From: Gonatopus flavifemur | Lineage: Eukaryota; Arthropoda; Insecta; Hymenoptera; Dryinidae | Reading direction: 5' to 3' | NCBI GenBank assembly: GCA_018340375.1 | Contig: JAFFJZ010000002.1 | Location: 28,414,001-28,478,000, forward strand | Length of the DNA: 64,000 nt | Part shown: positions 49,993-64,000 of the stretch, in pieces | Numbering within the stretch: position 1 is the first letter of the stretch | Layout: each line of letters begins with the position of its first letter | Notes under the pieces: generated by a model | Told to the model about the DNA's origin: nothing | What the model saw: the letters and a program-made list of their open reading frames with translations, nothing else | Databases searched by the model: none | Translations under genes and position numbers: made by a program

Positions 49993-54558
<4,566 letters not shown>

Positions 54559-54593
54559 GGTTATTTGTTTGTAGTGCTTGCAACTATATTTAC

Positions 54594-56270
54594 CTGAAAG
54601 TATAAAAGAATGATTATTTTTCTGAATACACGTGTGAAGCACAGTGAATTTTTTTTCATACAATTAAAACAAACTGAAAACGATGAAATATCAGTAACAT
54701 GTGCCACGTCTTGAAAATTTCAATAATAATCATCAACATGGTTTAAATTTGCAATACCGAGTCACATTTTAAGTTTAAACAAAACGGTATAAATTTTCAA
54801 CAATTATCATACAAATTATCGATTTTATCACATTAATTAGGTCATTGCTTTTAAATTATCTGTAATTTACGCCATTTTACTGGTACCAATATATTTCTAT
54901 ACCTACATCAATTCAATGATAAGTATTAATGAATTTTTCTAGTATGTCACTTCACTTTTTTTTTCTTATACACTTGATTCTTCGGTACTATGAATTAACG
55001 ACACACCTCGTAGGAAAAAAAAACAAGAAAAACATGATATTCCTCTCTGTAACAATGTTTTTTCTTCATAAATATTACCTTTCTTTTTACATCGCCAAGA
55101 TTGCATTTTTAAATATCTGAACAATTTTTTGTAAACATTAGGCATTATAGTAACATACAAGGGACAGTCGCTTTTGTCACTTATTTTAATAATACATTGA
55201 AACCGATTCTTGCTTGGGTATCTTTCAGAAATGATAGCGTATTCTAGCTACACGATACTCTAACAGACTTATCAAGCACTTAGTCAAGTAAACGTACAAT
55301 ATTTGCACAAATGTTTTAATGTACCGGTGAAAAAGCTTATATCACGAAAATAGTAATAACGATTTCATTTCGGTTTTTTCATGTATACACACGATTTCGT
55401 ATTTTTAAACATAACAAGTGTATTTTTAAATCCTCAAATGATTTCTTAAATTGTTTATCGTGATCCGAAACGAACGTGACAATAATTAGTTCCGAAATTA
55501 TATAACAATGATCCCTTATCGGAAGTGTGTGAATAATGCGAGGATGATTCAGTTTCGTTACGAATGTTGCAATCGGAAGACGATGGAAGAACATTTAGAT
55601 CAATTATTCTGTACCTTTTTCGAGTGGAAGAGTGTAGGTAAAGAGTTTGCGTTCTCATGAATTCTTCTTTGCTCCTTGAAAATTCACGAATGAATCAAAA
55701 TATTAAAGATGCACTTGTCGAAATGAAATTTTTGAATGAAGAATTGGATTGTGTCACGACTAATGCGTCAAATAGTACAAAATCGAGTATGAAAATTATC
55801 CTTATTTGAAATTTAGATTCAATCAATTGTGTTTGTTGTGAACCATACGCACAGGTGCGCTTGAGATATTGACTGTCTAGTTAATGAAGCATTATATTTG
55901 GGAAAAAATTTCTCCATGTGATTATGGGAATGCCTGCCAGTGCCGTGACGCCAGCCAAATTGTCCGAAGATGAAAGATTGTAATATAACCTACCTACTTG
56001 TTATAAAGAAATCGTTGGAATAGATTTGGTTGGCGTCGCGCCCTTGATATTTCATCAACAGTGGAAAAGACTTCAACTGCAACAATACAGGTCGTACTTT
56101 TGAGCCCCTATGGACTGTATCTAAGATTTATCACAGTATTAAGAGTCGAGGTGAATCTAATCACGGTTCAAAGAGGTTTCACTGGATACCAATTTTAAAC
56201 GTATTCAACGTTTTTCGCTTTATTTTCAATATCATTGAGGAATTTACAGATTTTTGTATTCCACATACAT
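54594..56270. other. Probable 5' intron of the PPP1R16-type gene
   Basis: The coding start exon begins at a splice acceptor at 54594-54595, so the first, non-coding exon must lie further upstream on the minus strand. I see no clear exon here. No repeat family was identified in this stretch. Confidence 0.4.
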
Positions 56271-56657
56271 CAGGGTTTGAACAAAATAACCCAGCCCAGT
56301 TTTACCCACTGGGTTTTCTTTTGGAACAAGCCCTCTTGAAATGACCCCAAAAAACCCTGAAAGAAGGGAAAAAGGTATGGAAGAAGCTGTTATTTCTCTA
56401 AGTACAATGAATTATTCAAAATTTACCTCTATAATTATGGACATTAGAAATTACTTCTGAAAGAAGCAAAGGCGAGTGAAGTGAAATCCAAAGCATAACT
56501 AAGTGTAAATACTGAATCATAGTGGAATGCAAGTATCAAAATATTTTGAGATCATTTAAAGAACAACATTAAATTGAAATGTAAAGTGTAATTGTAGAAT
56601 TTCAATTACATATTTCACTTGTCATATCACATGTACGTGATATAAACCACAATGTAT

Positions 56658-56948
56658 CCTATATGACACACAAAAAATTCTTTTTCAAGAATGTGAATAG
56701 AATTCTTCTTGAACTTTTTTCAAACTGATGAATTCATCAAGAACTCTGAAAGTGCGAATTCTATTTTACTTACATTAACGAGTTCTTTGAGAGCGATGAA
56801 ACGATCTAAAAAGCAATTGCAGAAGAACTCGTTGATGTTAGTGGAATAAAACATTCTCAGAATTCTTCATGAATTCTTAACTTCGAGAAGAGTACCACAA
56901 GAATTCTATTCATATTCTTGAGAAAGAATTATTCGTGTGTTATATGGG
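56658..56948. mobile_element. CCC...GGG-type MITE rich in AAGAATTC
   Basis: Begins CCTATATGACACAC (one change from CCC) and ends GTGTGTTATATGGG, flanked by AT on both sides. Arms pair through AAGAATGTGAATAGAATTC. It is nested in a diverged repeat whose ends (GGGTTTGAACAAAATAACCCAGCC near 56274, in part, and CAAACCCTGAC near 57090) may be another element. Confidence 0.7.
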
Positions 56949-57181
56949 ATGTTAATTCGGATTCCAAATCAACATGAATGTCAAATTAAAAAAAAAACAC
57001 ATGAAACCCAAAAAACCGGGAAAAGCCCCAAAAAATCCACTTAATTGTAAAAAGAAATCCGAAAAAACCAGCCTGGGTAGGATTTTTTCAAACCCTGACA
57101 TACATTGTTGTCGAACTATAATTAATGCTGTATTTTATATTACATTATTTCAGTAATATCTTGATTAAAAATCTGGCACTT

Positions 57182-57421
57182 TACGCAGAAAAAACGAATG
57201 TGTTAAAAATTCCCATCATTTATTATAAGGATCAGCGCCAGTCTGTGACGGATAGACTTTTTTACTTTAATTCAATTCTAAGAGTACCATAATTAAATGC
57301 ATTTTCAGAGAAAATTATAATACTTGTGACGCTATATTTAGGTCAAAAATTTCATCCATCACAGACTGACGCTGATCCTCAATGAATTATGGGACTTTTT
57401 AAAATTTATTTTCCTGCGTGT
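57182..57421. mobile_element. MITE with ACGCAGAAAA ends
   Basis: Ends TACGCAGAAAAAACG and TTTTCCTGCGTGT. Inner arms GGATCAGCGCCAGTCTGTGA and TCACAGACTGACGCTGATCC are near-perfect complements. No coding capacity. Confidence 0.75.
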
Positions 57422-57914
57422 ATAACAAGATGTTCAATTATAAATTAGCTGGTTCAAAAAACCCTGCTACTTTTGAGTTCCTTTTTCATCGTTTCCTGTT
57501 CATATAAACTGCTGCTCCGCTGCGGCACATGGAGATAGTGGCAAGTGAATAGTGGAACGATAAAGTGGGATAAAGCACGATGGAAGTGGGATTCAAGAGG
57601 TCCAATTGTTTATTTATTGAATATTGGAACAAATTTCGAAACCCCCATCTTTCATGTATAATCTCCTTATTGTTCCATGGAAAACCAGTTTTCTACTCTA
57701 TGCCCCCATTCCAGTATCCACTTTTCCACCATTCGATTTTCCGAAACGGATTGAAACGCAATGAATTTTATTCCGGTAATTCAACGTGAAACAGAGTCAA
57801 CTGCACATGTGGTATTTATGGAACAAGACCATCATCTTTCAAGTCCGCATTTCTAGTCGACCTCTCGAAGCCGATTGAAACGCAAAGAATTTCTTCCCGT
57901 AAATCCGACCAGAC

Positions 57915-58590
57915 ATGGAATTATTTGATTTCACGATCTTCGAAGACAAATCTTTGCATCGAGTTGAATGCAAAAATCAAATTCATTCCGTTCGGGATAT
58001 GGAGCAGCTTTTTCAAGATAAAACTGCAATAATGTTCAATAAATCTCAAAGAACTAGTGTTCAAAGTAAAGTAACATTCCTCCAAATTTTCTCTTATTGC
58101 ATTAAAAGTTATGTACATTCAACCAGTGAATTTTGCGTTATGCGGATGTCTGTGAACTTTAAAGATCCCTCGACATTAATGACGTTATGTAATGCTTTAG
58201 TTAGACTCAACTTGGAATATGTCTCTCAAATATAGTTTCCTCGTCAAACTGAATATCGTTGACTTGTTGAGAGGATTCCCAGCATAGATTCCTGTGTCAT
58301 TTAGCATATAAAAATTTCAACCCCGTCATTATGTTCCTATAATGCAACAATAATCATTCGATATGATAAGTATTCACTCGAAAATCGTAGGTTAATCAAT
58401 AATTTGCTTCTTATTTTCAAAATTATCAACGGTGATATTAGTTACGCTGCTGCTTTGTCGGTACTTAATTTCAATTTACTGTGCAGAAAGTTGAGGAAAC
58501 CGTTGCTTTCCAACATCCCTTCATATATGTCGCGTTATATCAATACGAATCCGATGAATCGCATCCAAGTCTCGTAAATATATATATATA
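57915..58590 (+). pseudogene. Decayed LINE reverse-transcriptase C-terminus
   Basis: The frame from 57915 ends with MRMSVNFKDPSTLMTLCNAL and LVRLNLEYVSQI, the conserved post-catalytic region of Jockey-type LINE polymerases (usual form: ...LVRS.LEYAS.IW.P). After a stop near 58233 the similarity continues in broken frames: NRRLINNL-like near 58385, a KIINGDISYAAAL-like stretch near 58420-58450, and a YINTNPMNRIQVS-like end near 58535-58575. Frameshifts and stops show that it is dead. Only the 3' end of the element survives, as expected of 5'-truncated LINE insertions. Confidence 0.75.
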
Positions 58591-58710
58591 GTGGAAGGGT
58601 GGACTTGTTTTGTGGGTCATTGGGTAATTTGTGAGAATGTTATTTCTTTGCTCTTTGTACTTTTTGTCATCATCTTTTCTTTTCTCCTATCATTATTTTG
58701 TAACTAAAAG

Positions 58711-58918
58711 GATATTCTTGAAGTTTAAATCGTTTATAAGAACGAAACAGAAATTTGATAGATCATCGTTGTTCATCTTCTCAAATTAATTTCTTATAAC
58801 AAGACAAGTCGTTTAAATAATGTACTACACAATTTTGGATCAATAATAAATAAGTCTTTCGTTATTCGATTACCAATTCGTTTCAATAAACGATTCAAAC
58901 TTCAGCAACATTTAAAGG
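58711..58918. mobile_element. MITE with GAAGTTTAAATCGTTTATAAG ends
   Basis: The left end TTCTTGAAGTTTAAATCGTTT and right end AAACGATTCAAACTTCAGCAA are reverse complements, related to 18911-19122. It directly follows the LINE remnant. Confidence 0.7.
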
Positions 58919-58991
58919 GCATTCTATCATTCTTTTAGTTTTCAGTTTTTTAATGAAAAGAGTTAATTTTTGCATAACACGGAATAACTTC

Positions 58992-59012
58992 GAAGAAGAA
59001 GAAGAAGAAGAA
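58992..59012. repeat. (GAA)n microsatellite
   Basis: Seven GAA units in a row. Confidence 0.9.
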
Positions 59013-59335
59013 AAGTGTTCTTCCAAGCTCTATGAATGGGAAATTTTTATTTAGAAATTTTGTATCAACTCTACTCTTGGAACCTGCTGAATCAAGTTTT
59101 TGTTCAGTATTATTATTACTTATATAAGATTATTAATTACAAGTTAAGAAAACAAAATATCGATGTGCCAGATTCCAAAATGATATAACAAATTTTACGC
59201 GATTACGAAATTTTCATTTTTTCAACAGAAGTAATTCGTAAATTCAGAAATAACTTGCCAATATCCAATAACAATAGAATCATTGACATGTAAAAGTTTA
59301 TCTGCAGTGGCATTTTTAATGATTATCGAGCACAA

Positions 59336-59576
59336 CCCATACAGCAAAAGAGTCCCTCGCAAGAGCTCCCATTATAACAGTAAACCTGAATTCATTATGG
59401 ATACTTTGAATTCAAATTGAATTCTTGACGAATAACTTAGCGTTCGAGGAAGAATTCATATTGCAAGTTCATTACAAATTCTTCAGGCATTGAAAATGTA
59501 TTGATTTTAAATTCATTGAATTCAATGAATTTGAGAAGTCTTTGAGAATTCAAACGAATTATTTTTGCTTGTCTGG
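59336..59576. mobile_element. CCC...GG-type MITE rich in GAATTC
   Basis: Begins CCCATACAGCAAAAG and ends TTTTGCTTGTCTGG (last G lost), flanked by AA on both sides. The interior holds TTCATTATGGATAC and AATTCATTG motifs in both orientations and resembles 3256-3441. Confidence 0.7.
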
Positions 59577-60660
59577 AAGGAGTTTTCTGGCGATAATTCG
59601 AATAAAGTCAGTAGTACTGGAATTTTATCATAGACAATAATAATAAAATTTTTTATCTACTGTAAAAATAAGCTATGAGCTAATGTTGTCGTCAAAAGGA
59701 TCACTTGGCATTTAAAGATATTGTATATAATTCCATGAAAATCATTTCAGATTACTTTATTTTGATGAAATCATTCTTCGAAACTTTTATAAATAACTAC
59801 GAATCTTTATTACCAAATTATTCTTTTTTGAAAGATAGATACCTCTTTCGCTCTGACAATATATAACTTTTTCAAAAATCAACGTATCATTCGTAAGCAC
59901 AATTCAATTTCAAAGACTATATCTAAAAAACTAATCTCTTCTTTATCACTGTCTATGCTTTGATAAAACTCAGTATGGGAAGCCAACGTCCATGTGAAAA
60001 AATTTAATCAACGTGATTCACAAATCTTCCAAAGATACGAATGAAAATATAACTCTCATACACCAGTTTGAGGACGAAACTGACGTCTAATCACAGTTAG
60101 GATTATCTTCACAATGTTTCAATTGTTCAACTTTGAATTAGCAGTATTTTTCTTGATAATTTCGAATCCAATGAACTGTTATATCATCACATAATTTATA
60201 TTTCATCCCACGAGGACAACAAAAAAACGGCGCATTGAATTTTGATTATTCCATTCAATTTTTTGGTAATATCAAAAATGAATATATCTAGAATGACGAA
60301 TGATGTTCCAATTACGCAATCGATGTTTCTTATCGCACAAGCGTGATCTTCAAAATCTTGAATAAATTAGATGAAATGTTTCTGAAATTTCGGAATAAAG
60401 ATGAATATAAATTCGTGGCAGCATCTCGGTTAAAATAATCTTCTAAAAACAGAATTTCATATGTATTTATATAAAAAAGAAAAAAAATAAGGATTTAGTG
60501 GAATAAAATAATATAGTTCGTAAAATTGTATTATTGAATTCTAAATTTTCAGTGTGAAATTTTGGAATATACGAATATATCTCGACCGTATGAAAAATCA
60601 ATTTTGTGTGTAATCAAACGGGCACACGAAATTCCAAACTTACGTAAATTATTCTATACT
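59577..60660. other. AT-rich intergenic DNA
   Basis: I see no gene, RNA or clear inverted repeat in this stretch. Confidence 0.35.
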
Positions 60661-60978
60661 TTGTGAATCAATGGAATGCGACGGACGGCCCGCTTTTCTT
60701 TTTTCCTTTCCTGGTTCTAATCGTGGCACACCGGAATGTTGTGTTGGCTACTATTCACAGACTGTACACCACCATGGGGAGATATTCATCGTCGCTTAGA
60801 TCGAATAATAAACAGCGTATAATAATGCATAGTACTCTGCTGCTCGTCTCAAGGTTTTACGAACTATCGACCTTAACTCGAACGGAATATATGATTTCAA
60901 TTAAATAAACTCGAGTAAAAATCACATCGATGTTTATTTGGCATCGTCGTGCCAGCACGCACGCAAGAAAACCTTTAC

Positions 60979-61090
60979 CTGCCCGTCGCCATTTTTAAAC
61001 TACCTGTAGGCAATCATTCTCACGCCACCCTTCACCGCGCTGCTGTTGCTGCTGCTCTGCTCTGCTGCTGCTGCTGCTGCTGCCAACTTC
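60979..61090 (-). other. Possible first non-coding exon of the PPP1R16-type gene
   Basis: On the minus strand a CG-richer segment with a CAG-repeat tract ends in GGCGACGGGCAG followed by GTAAAGG, a strong splice donor at 60978-60977. An ATG at 60990-60992 would open only a five-codon upstream frame if joined to the acceptor at 54593. The exon is inferred from the donor, the base composition and the lack of a nearer first exon. Confidence 0.35.
61039..61083. repeat. (CTG)n-type microsatellite
   Basis: An interrupted run of CTG/GCT triplets of about 45 bases, with TTG and CTCTG interruptions. Open frames on both strands across it (poly-Ala, poly-Cys) are not genes. Confidence 0.9.
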
Positions 61091-61726
61091 GCATTTTTTC
61101 CTCCATGCCATTCGTTGCGATCACTTGTGATTCGCTTGGTTTTTTTCAAATTTTTCTCCCGCCTGTTCTCCAATGTATTCGATACGAATTCAAATTTCAA
61201 TCGTTTTTATAGGTGATCGATTTTTGTACTCTTCAAATATCGATGATGATGATTCGAAGTAATTCGTTCCTCGTGAAATTTTCTAAATTCCTGTTCTCCA
61301 AAAGAATATATTTTTTATCTTAGATAATTAATTAGATGAGTATTGTTGAAAAATGAGGAAAATATTTGAAAACTTGAGGAAATCGTGATAGAGTTTAGCA
61401 CATGAAATGTTGTATATTATACTGATAACGATCTTTTCGAAGTTTCCGTAGAGGTTGAGATAACAGGATGCAATATGTAATACTACCGCTCGCTATCATG
61501 AATTCTCTTGTACGCGAGTTATTTCGATGACCGATGATGGCCTGTTCACAGCGATGCACCTGTCATCTGTGAGCGCGTGGAAAACAAACTCTGCCGTGTT
61601 TTGAGTTTTTATATAAATTCTTGAGAAATGTGTGGTGTTGAAAGTTGATGTTGAAGGAAATTAATCCGGCAAATTGGTTGGGATTTCATTGACGTGTTGG
61701 AGAATTTCATAGAAGTTTAGTAAAAA

Positions 61727-61834
61727 ATGGAAAAAGGACAAAATAAAATTCATTTAGCGGTAGTATCTGGTATTTTTGCTACCACTGGGAGTTTGTTCGG
61801 TAAACTCGCTGGTGGCGCCGATGATTCGTCCTTG
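61727..61834 (+). CDS. Tmem42: TMEM42-like membrane protein, first coding exon (partial)
   Basis: The ATG at 61727 in AAAAATGG context opens 36 codons. They read MEKGQNKIHL, then the hydrophobic AVVSGIFATTGSLFGKLAGG, then ADDSSL, and end exactly at CTTG|GTAAGT, a strong phase-0 donor. The SGIFAT.GSLFGKLAGG segment matches the first membrane helix of insect TMEM42 proteins, small four-helix relatives of the drug/metabolite transporter superfamily with unknown substrate. The remaining exons, with helices 2-4, are not in the following 2.1 kb, which is repeats, so the gene runs past the window end. It is arranged head to head with the PPP1R16-type gene. The family call rests on one short exon. 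Confidence 0.65.
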
Positions 61835-62003
61835 GTAAGTAAAACTTGGCGGTATATTCAATTCAAAATAAATGATCGACAAGATTCGTAGAAAAATTAC
61901 ATTCGTGAGATTTTAACAACTTGTCTGAATTTTCATTCCAAATTCCTGGTAAAGGTAAATCTTGGGGAAAAAACTCACTGATAGAAAATAGGATGGGAAC
62001 AGA

Positions 62004-62112
62004 GCCACACAGCACTACAGTTCCAGAAGAATTCATAAAGAATTCTTATCGAATGGAGTGCGTTGTTTATGAATTATTCAAGAATTCTTTTGGAATTGTG
62101 GTACTGTTTGGG
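62004..62112. repeat. Inverted repeat, degenerate CCC...GGG-type MITE
   Basis: CCACACAGCACTACAGTTCCAG near 62006 pairs with GGAATTGTGGTACTGTTTGGG ending at 62112, and AGAATTC units lie between. The first C of the left end has changed. It is inside the first intron of the TMEM42-like gene. Confidence 0.55.
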
Positions 62113-62760
62113 AATAGAATAGTTTTCTATCTGATTTTTCACTGTCCTATTTTTTTCTTCACCATGTTCGAATAATTTCTGAGAAAAATTGAAGGAAAAT
62201 CTGGGACTGGAAATCCACTAAAAACCCACCCAGATAACACAAGAAATTCTCGAAGAGTTCCTGAAGAACTTGGTATTTGTAAAAAGCATTCATCAAGAAT
62301 TCTAAAGTAATCCACAAGTGTTCTTTTCAATTACCCTAAGAAGTCGTTAATATCCTGTTGATAGAACTCTTGACGCGCTCGGTCCATTAATTGACAGAAG
62401 TCGTTGCGAACTCTTGACATGAATGATTAAAGAACTCTCACGGAACTCATGTGTTTATCAAATATAAAAATCATTCTAGCATATTAGGTGCATATGGATA
62501 ATAATTATTCAATGATTGATTCATCTGATCTTCTACGTTCATCAAGTTCTTATTTATCGAACGATCATTCAATTAACAGAAAATATTGAAGTTCAGGCAC
62601 TTTTTAAAAATATAACCTACAAAATTGATCATACCAAATCAATTATTGAAATTTTTAGAATCGATGGATGCTAAAATGTTTGTAATTTACACGAGTGAAA
62701 AACACAATATCTATGATTAGTTTTTTGTTCTCATTTCTTTATTTTATGGACTCAAACCAA

Positions 62761-63822
62761 CCCTGGTAAAAAAAATCTCTCTGAATCTCTCTGAAATCTC
62801 TCTGAATTTTTCTGAATCTCTCTATATTTTGGGACGAATTTCAGAGAGATTCAGAGTAATTCAGAGGAAGTCAGAAACTTTTCCGATAGTGATACATTCT
62901 GAATTCTTCAATTTTCTCTGAATCTCTCTGCATATCACTGAATCCCTCAGAATTTTATATGTTTGAATTTCAAAGCTCCCTCTGAATTTACCTGAATATC
63001 TCTGAATTTCTCTAAATCTCCCGGAATCTAATGTATTCAGATTTCAAAGCTTCCTCTGAATTCCTCTGAATTCCTCTGAATTCCTCTGAATTTCTCTGAA
63101 TCTCTCTGAATTACTCTGAATCTTTCTAAATTCCTCTGAAGATTTCTAAAAAGTTCCACGCACAATTTTTCTCAATGCATCTGTCTCTGGAAATCTCTAA
63201 AACTTCCAGAAAGCCTCTGAAATGCAGGACCAAGATTTTACTGAGTTTATTCCTCTCTGAATTTCCCAGACTTTCCCCGCATCTCTCCGAATTCCGCTGA
63301 ATCTCTCGGAATCTTTCTGAAAAATCCGACGCACAATTTTTCCCAATTCACCTGTCTCTTTGAGTCTCCGACACTCCCTGAATCCCTCTGGAATCCTGAA
63401 CCAAAAATTTAGCTGAATTAATTCCTCTCTGAATTTCTCTGAATTCCTCTGAATCTCTCTGAATTACTCTGAATCTTTCTAAATTGCTCTGAATATTTCT
63501 GAAAAGTTCTACGCACAATCTTTCTGAATTCATCCATCTCTGAAAGCGTCTGATACTCCTTGAACGCCTCTGAAATGCGGGACCAAGAATTTTACTGAAT
63601 TTGTTCCTCCCTGAATTTCTCTGAATTTCCCTGCATCTCTCTGAGTTTCTCTTAATTTTTCTGAATCCTTCTGGAAAATTTGAAGCCCAAGTTCTCTCAA
63701 TCCCCTAGTCTCTGAACTCCTCTGAACCACGCTGAATTGCTCTGAATTTCTCTGATTCTTTCTGAATCCCTCCGAAACGTGAAATTTTCAGAGAGATTCA
63801 GGAAGACTTTTTTACCAGGGAA
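62761..63822. mobile_element. CCCTGGT...ACCAGGG element made of CTCTGAAT repeats
   Basis: Begins CCCTGGTAAAAAAAATCTCTC and ends AGACTTTTTTACCAGGG, flanked by AA on both sides. The interior is a C/T-rich array of CTCTGAATTTC units. A longer period of about 170-180 bases is superimposed, marked by ACGCACAATTTTT-like blocks near 63158, 63329 and 63511. Minus-strand frames with repeated REIQR units are artefacts of the array. It lies in the TMEM42-like intron. Confidence 0.8.
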
Positions 63823-64000
63823 CCATCATCACTTAATCATCCTTACTAAACGCAATTTTTTTCACAATCATAGAAATCTGCGGGAATTCAACATGTACAT
63901 TGAATTCGTAGGAAGTTCTTCTTTAGCAGGGACAGAACTTCATAAGAGTTCTAACAAGCGGGCATTGAAGAGTCCTTCAAGTCATCTCAAAGTGTTCTCT

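Noticed and set aside
63348..63730. Minus-strand frames with repeated REIQR units resembling a coiled-coil protein
   Set aside because: Translation of the CTCTGAAT array; repeat units drift in and out of frame.
62229..63963. A larger CCC...GGG element enclosing the CTCTGAAT element
   Set aside because: The left CCCAGATAACAC and a possible right end near 63961-63963 are followed by matching CA, but the end sequences themselves pair too poorly.

Overview
The window is nuclear DNA from an animal, almost certainly an insect. It is strongly AT-rich. The genes are split by GT-AG introns, the orthologues read best against insect proteins (the methionine sulfoxide reductase resembles Drosophila Eip71CD; the ankyrin protein resembles MYPT-75D/TIMAP), and the intergenic DNA is packed with miniature inverted-repeat transposons (MITEs). 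A hymenopteran is my best guess, but nothing seen here proves the order. No bacterial, CRISPR, rRNA or tRNA feature was recognised.

Layout. 1-1.6 kb: foldback repeats. 2.1-4.6 kb (+): a two-exon gene for a small secreted peptide with a TATA box and polyA signal; its 2 kb intron is full of MITEs. 5.2-8.6 kb: repeats, including a long foldback hairpin. 8.6-10.7 kb: a structurally complete Tc1/mariner-type transposon with about 390-bp terminal inverted repeats and an intact DD41D transposase. 10.8-16.1 kb: MITEs and hairpins. 16.2-20.5 kb (-): a seven-exon palmitoyl-protein thioesterase 1 gene with its full catalytic triad. 21-25.4 kb: tandem arrays and MITEs, one a hAT-type element with an exact 8-bp target duplication. 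26.5-28.0 kb (-): a four-exon MsrA gene. 28-49.9 kb: a gene desert of MITEs and near-perfect palindromes. 50.0-54.6 kb (-): an eight-exon PP1 regulatory subunit of the PPP1R16/MYPT-75D type, with a PP1-docking motif, ankyrin repeats and a C-terminal CaaX box. 57.9-58.6 kb (+): a decayed LINE reverse-transcriptase tail. 61.7 kb (+): the first coding exon of a TMEM42-like membrane protein that runs out of the window, followed by a repeat element.

The genes do not form an operon or an obvious pathway. They are ordinary housekeeping genes: lysosomal depalmitoylation, oxidative repair, phosphatase targeting and a membrane protein. The most unusual signal is in the repeats. At least a dozen otherwise different MITEs begin CCC and end GGG, mostly with an inner (A/G)CAGCAC or ATAACA-like motif, and are flanked by matching 2-bp duplications whose sequence varies (AA, AT, AC, TC, CA, TG, TA). 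A second set starts CACTG and ends CAGTG and is flanked mostly by TA. The 2-bp variable target duplication does not fit the TA rule of Tc1/mariner and may point to a distinct transposase located elsewhere in the genome.
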